Assembly: GCA_914767715.1 (NCBI GenBank)
Contig: OU612071.1
Location: forward strand, 13,809,493-13,873,492
Source of the DNA: Membranipora membranacea
Taxonomy: Eukaryota; Bryozoa; Gymnolaemata; Cheilostomatida; Membraniporidae
Length of the DNA stretch: 64,000 nucleotides
Reading direction: 5' to 3'
The notes below the pieces were generated by a model, which searched no databases, had not been told where the DNA came from, and saw only the letters and a program-made list of their open reading frames with translations. A program made the position numbers and the translations under genes. Position 1 is the stretch's first letter. Each line of letters opens with the position of its first letter. Positions 59,903 to 64,000 of this stretch are shown piece by piece.

Positions 59903-60135
59903 GGAGCGGCCGTGGTATAATGGATAGGGCATGGGTTTTTCAATCGAGAGGTCCCATGTCCGATTCACGGCGGTTCACAGTGGTGTCAGGATAAGCATCC
60001 GACCTCAAATGCTCCTGTGCCACTTTGGTATACAGTCCTTAGACCCGTATCGATGATACCGGAAATAATTAAACCAGAAAAACATCAATGTTTCTCACAC
60101 GGATCACAGGGTAGATTTAGATTAGATTAGATTTT
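59903..60135 (+). repeat. tRNA-derived SINE, family 1
   Basis: The head GGCCGTGGTATAATGGATAG resembles a Pol III A box and TCCGATTCACGG resembles a degenerate B box. The body includes ATCCGACCTCAAATGCTCCTG and the tail is a repeated TAGAT. The stems are not those of a working tRNA. A second copy in reverse lies at 47455-47605. Confidence 0.7.
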
Positions 60136-61420
60136 ATTGATACATTCGTTATCAATGATGATAGTGTGGAATGTGTACAATGCGTAAAAAAAAAATACTA
60201 AGAGTGGTGATTGTTGAAATATGTCATAAAAAAAGGAAAAAACGATTTGGCACGCTTTTGTGTTCTACATTTCTTAGGTCTAAAAATGGTATTATTGCAA
60301 GAGGAAACCCTACTAAAATTTCTTGGTATTCGATTATAAAGTGGATGGGTCGGATCATCAGCTATTCGTGAAAAATGGCAGTATAAATGAACGCGAGTTT
60401 TTGTATCTATCTAATATAAATTCCAAGCCACAACCCCTTACCCCATACACTTAACATTTAGATAAATGAAAAATGCAACAAAGACCGTGCTTTGATGCAG
60501 GTGTAATTATATTAAACAAGCTAGTAATTAGGAAGTGTGGCAACAGACTCGGGTGTCGCTCGCCACCCAGATGCCCCGCTGTTTGACAAGGAAGCTGCGC
60601 AATACTGTTTATTATAGTGCTCTCATTTTTTACTCAACGTTATTCAGTTTTTTTTTCATCATTTTATATTTTGCTCCTACGTATTTTACTGCTAACTCAA
60701 TTTTCTTAGTAGGATTCACTCCAGTATATCACACTGCTGAGTTTCAGAGGAACACAAAATAAATACATACAAATACATACACACAATGTAATAATTCTTT
60801 TACTTTAGATGAAGGCTGGTTGGTTCATCTTGTGTTGCCTTATAGGTGGATGTATTCCACGCTGGATACCCATATACAGAGGAACCTTGTCTTATGTATC
60901 TGAAGGATGTCGGAGGTCATATTACGTCAAAAGGACAATAAGGTTAAAAAAAGGTAACTGACTCAGGAAATCATGCACACAGGAAATCATTGGAAGCAAA
61001 TATCCGACCCGACAAACAAACTTGTGTGCATGGTCTGCTCTGTTGTCTTGTGTTTGCTAGGGGGAGGGAGAAGGTAGTGGTGGATACAGGAGGGGGAGTA
61101 GGTTGAGGTAGATCTTGGTTAAACACCGATTACCTCAAACCCTTGAAGGATAATTGGAAATAGCATCACATCGTATTCAAAACACATAAAAAGGCTACTG
61201 AACGATTGAATTTTCCTCGGAGATGTAACCTGTGCATGAAAGTCAATTTCAATATAAGGCACTAGAAAACACCAGAATTAAACCCCCCCTCCACCTCAAA
61301 GATATACCCTAGATTCACCACCGGCAGTGGTTATATAAGTTTTTATTGTAGTCAGGTCACCCATGTTTTGTGACCTTTTCCCAAAGGAAACAAAACGGAT
61401 TTGGACATCCTGTGTTAAAG

Positions 61421-61479
61421 TATAAATACTGAGCTCTTCGAATAAAATAACACAAATCTTAGGACTCCAGTCAGACTAG
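61421..61479 (+). promoter_or_regulatory. TATA box and start region of the second sushi gene
   Basis: TATAAATA at 61421-61428 lies 67 nt before the ATG at 61495. The leader contains CAGACTAG (61472-61479). The same octamer occurs on the minus strand at 53618-53611, just downstream of the TATA box of the paralogous gene, which hints at a retained leader element. Confidence 0.5.
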
Positions 61480-61494
61480 AGAACCTCCAACAGT

Positions 61495-64000
61495 ATGAAG
61501 TTTCTGTTAGCAGCGATTGTCTTATTCGTCTCCATTGGATACAGCGTTCAGCGTAAGTATCATAATGACTTGAATAACTTAACTGACTCTGTTAATAAAT
61601 ATTTTATGACTTAAAACCTTCAACATGCATGTCTTCCGTGTAACTGTAAGGGACTGGCTATTAAAATGTGCCCACATGCCAATCAGAATTCATCACCAGG
61701 GCTAGTCACTGAGAGGTTTTCAGCTCCACCCAAGTTGTATCATGCAGTTGTTTGCCTGACAATCACTGATCATACCTCAAAACTGAGACCAATTTTGTGC
61801 CAAATGACAGACCATGAAATTTCTAGAAACAGTTTTTTTAAAAATTAAAAACTCTACTAGGTTGATGTCATTTCTTATGTTTTTTTTTCATATTTCGAAT
61901 ATGATTTCAACTCTGCGCCAGTCGTGATTTTATCATTGCTTTGCAAAGACGTTCCTTACAATCTTGACCAACATTATTCTTTGAAATTAAAGCATTTTAA
62001 AGTGGATGTAGCTTGTTACATTTGTTCCTCCCTTATTTAGAATGTGATGTAGCCTCAGCTCCAGTGGTTGAAAATGCCATCCCGACCACAACGTCCACAG
62101 ATAACAACAAGAGACTGTCAATAAAATGCAAGCAAGACTTCATAGCATCCCCACCAGGAGCCCCATTGAATCAACCGGACAAGTTCAAGGTTCGATGCAT
62201 TGGGCTGAACACTTACGAACCCTCAACTACAAGATGTATCTGTGAGTATCTAGACTGAGTTTAGTCCGTTTGCCTGCATATGGAGTTGCTCCCCTCCAAA
62301 AACAGGATCAAACTTTTACTAGAGAGTATCCTGGTTATAGAAAACTGCTCATAACAACTCAATTGCTCCATTATTGATATATTGTTTTCTCTTTTTGAAA
62401 ATTTGAATTTCGGATCTTATATTTTAGCATTCAAATTATTTGTTGATCAAAAATAATCTTATTGCATTCACACGCAATAGATCAAAATAAATAATTGTGA
62501 ATAAAGATAAACCAGTTATCATCACAATAAAAGACTGCACTGAATATACGTAATGTATTGTGCCCATAAAACCTACATACTTTCAACAATTATGTAAAAA
62601 ATCATATTAATTAATATATATATATTTAAACAATATGTAAATACCAAAAAAATATACATAAATAGGAATAAATATAAAAAAAACCACATAAATCCAAATC
62701 GATATAAATAAATGAAACTTAAAAAATGTCACAAATATGTTTTAGACAAATACCCTGCAAGCTGTGCAGATTTCTTTCGAAGAGAGGGAGATTGGAATTC
62801 AAGGGCGGATGGAGATTGTACAGATGTTACTATCGCTCCTCTAGCAGAGAACACTACAAGCCCAGCTACTGTAACATGCTGCAAGCTAAGCGCCACTGAG
62901 CTGAAGACTGAAGTAAGTGCAAGGCTTTATCTTGAATTATTTTCTTAAAATTAGAATTCTTTTTTGAATTAGTTTTATATTGATCTTATTGTTATTGCGA
63001 AATAGGATAAGCAGCAACTTAGGCTAGTCATGTAATTACCCATTGTTATAACTATTTTGTTGATCTTCACAGATTGGCTAACATCAAAATTGAAGAATAT
63101 GCTCGAGTCCTGAATTAATGGCGGCTACGAAATGAAATTATGTTACTCGCTCAAAGTACAGTTATGTTCTATTTTGTGTTCAAAACTATAATGTGTGAAG
63201 GATAAGTTAGTATCAGCACTGGCTTTTCAATAGTCGAATTAAGGCCAAAATATTATAACCAGATGATTTTTATCATCGGTGGAGCTTGGTGCCATTCGTG
63301 ATTGCTTAACTCATATTGCAGTCATGTTTAATCAATGTTAAATTTAATTTTGTTACACAATTATAAAAAAAACTGTGACTTTTTTTCTGCAGATGATGCC
63401 AGCAGCAGGTACTGATTATTCCGCCCCTGGCCCCCTGTCTTGTAGTGGCTCGACTACACCTATCATGCCTGAGACTATATTTGATACAGCCCGTAGTGCT
63501 GTCTGTGGTGATGAAGTCAATGTAACTTACCCGCTGATGGAAGACGATATCAAAGCAATGGTTACTGCCAGCAGTGGAGAGTGCAAACAAGTGGTAAGGG
63601 TATAGATAATGGAACATTATAGGATATTAAATAATATTATTATATCATTAAATGTATTACAGTATTGTAGGAAGCATTAAAACAATTTTGATCCAGTTTG
63701 CCTGCATACTAGTAATTTGCCTTCGGCAGCGTCATCGGTGGAGGGGGGAGCAACTCTAAATGCAGGCAAATGGTCCAAACATGGTCTACTAGAGATGTAT
63801 GAAAGAAATAAAACAAGTAATATTGATCATGAGATATGGAATAAATATTGCTAGCAAACATTGATTCAACCTCAATACTTTATATACCCCATCATTTTAC
63901 TATCTTTCATAATACTAGTACTAGCTAATGGCTAATATGTGTCACAATTCTTGCAGGTGACAATTGACTGCACCACTGCTGCCAAAGGCTTATCCCTGGC
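61495..64000 (+). CDS. Secreted sushi-like paralogue, 3' end outside window
   Basis: Exons 61495-61552, 62041-62241, 62746-62912, 63393-63593 and 63957 to beyond the window join in phase (1,1,0,0). The start MKFLLAAIVLFVSIGYSVQ is a signal peptide. Exon 2 encodes one divergent sushi-like domain (CDVASAPVVENAIP...LSIKCKQDF...KVRCIG...TTRC) lacking the usual Trp. The following exons match the C-terminal region of the minus-strand gene at 42317: YPASCADFFRREGDW versus NPESCADYFRRDN, PATVTCCK versus PATVQCCK, DDIKAMVTASSGEC versus TELRAMIQAAGGSC, and VTIDCTTAA versus TTIQCNTLV. Intron phases match too. It lies head to head with its paralogue, about 7.8 kb apart. Confidence 0.75.
63692..63776. mobile_element. 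Tiny inverted-repeat element (TTTGCCTGCAT)
   Basis: AGTTTGCCTGCAT and ATGCAGGCAAA form the ends of an 85-bp element containing GGGGGGAGCAACTCTA. Parts recur at 62262-62300 (inverted) and 13765-13800, all in introns. Confidence 0.5.

Larger units (their letters stand above)
53650..61420. other. Repeat-rich spacer between divergent sushi paralogues
   Basis: Contains the short elements and satellites listed separately plus the LINE fragment. An unassigned open frame at 54295-54642 (both strands open for over 70 codons) has no recognised family. Confidence 0.5.

Noticed and set aside
59903-59975. Possible tRNA gene
   Set aside because: A and B boxes are degenerate and the acceptor stem does not pair. 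The shared body with 47455-47605 shows it is a SINE.

Overview
This window is nuclear DNA from an animal. It is AT-rich and intron-rich, with GT-AG introns, many short inverted-repeat transposons, two families of tRNA-derived SINEs and a LINE fragment. Its proteins (caspase, sushi/CCP, IL-17-receptor-like) are animal families. The compact, repeat-strewn style fits a marine invertebrate, perhaps an invertebrate deuterostome or lophotrochozoan, but the species cannot be named from sequence alone. All gene models below were built by hand by joining exons whose reading phases agree at canonical splice sites. None has been checked against transcripts.

Layout. (1) 529-22599, minus strand: a secreted or membrane receptor with signal peptide, an IL-17-receptor-like first domain and two further fibronectin-III-like domains. 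It runs off the left edge, where a membrane segment and SEFIR domain would be expected. It has a second signal-peptide first exon (7039-7099) and a pair of adjacent, homologous, equal-length exons (3021-3126 and 2872-2977) that look mutually exclusive. (2) 22600-29536: intergenic, no convincing gene. (3) 29537-39840, plus strand: a complete 15-exon gene for a protein of about 1080 residues carrying two tandem caspase domains. The first keeps the catalytic His and Cys; the second has lost the Cys. (4) A possible minus-strand exon (29592-30013) lies in the first intron of that gene. (5) 42317-53646, minus strand: a complete 13-coding-exon secreted protein of about 684 residues with six sushi domains and a Cys-rich C-terminal region. 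(6) 53650-61420: repeats, satellites and a LINE relic. (7) 61421-64000, plus strand: the start of a divergent paralogue of gene 5, with one sushi-like domain and the same C-terminal region, running off the right edge. A tRNA-Arg(CCU) gene sits in an intron of gene 5 on the opposite strand.

Together the genes look like an innate-immunity and cell-death neighbourhood: a cytokine-type receptor, a caspase and two complement-control-like secreted proteins. That functional link is inference. The most unusual item is the single-chain caspase plus pseudocaspase, which resembles a caspase-8/c-FLIP pair fused into one polypeptide. Next are the 106-nt duplicated exon pair of the receptor and the uncharacterised Cys-rich domain shared by the two head-to-head sushi genes.
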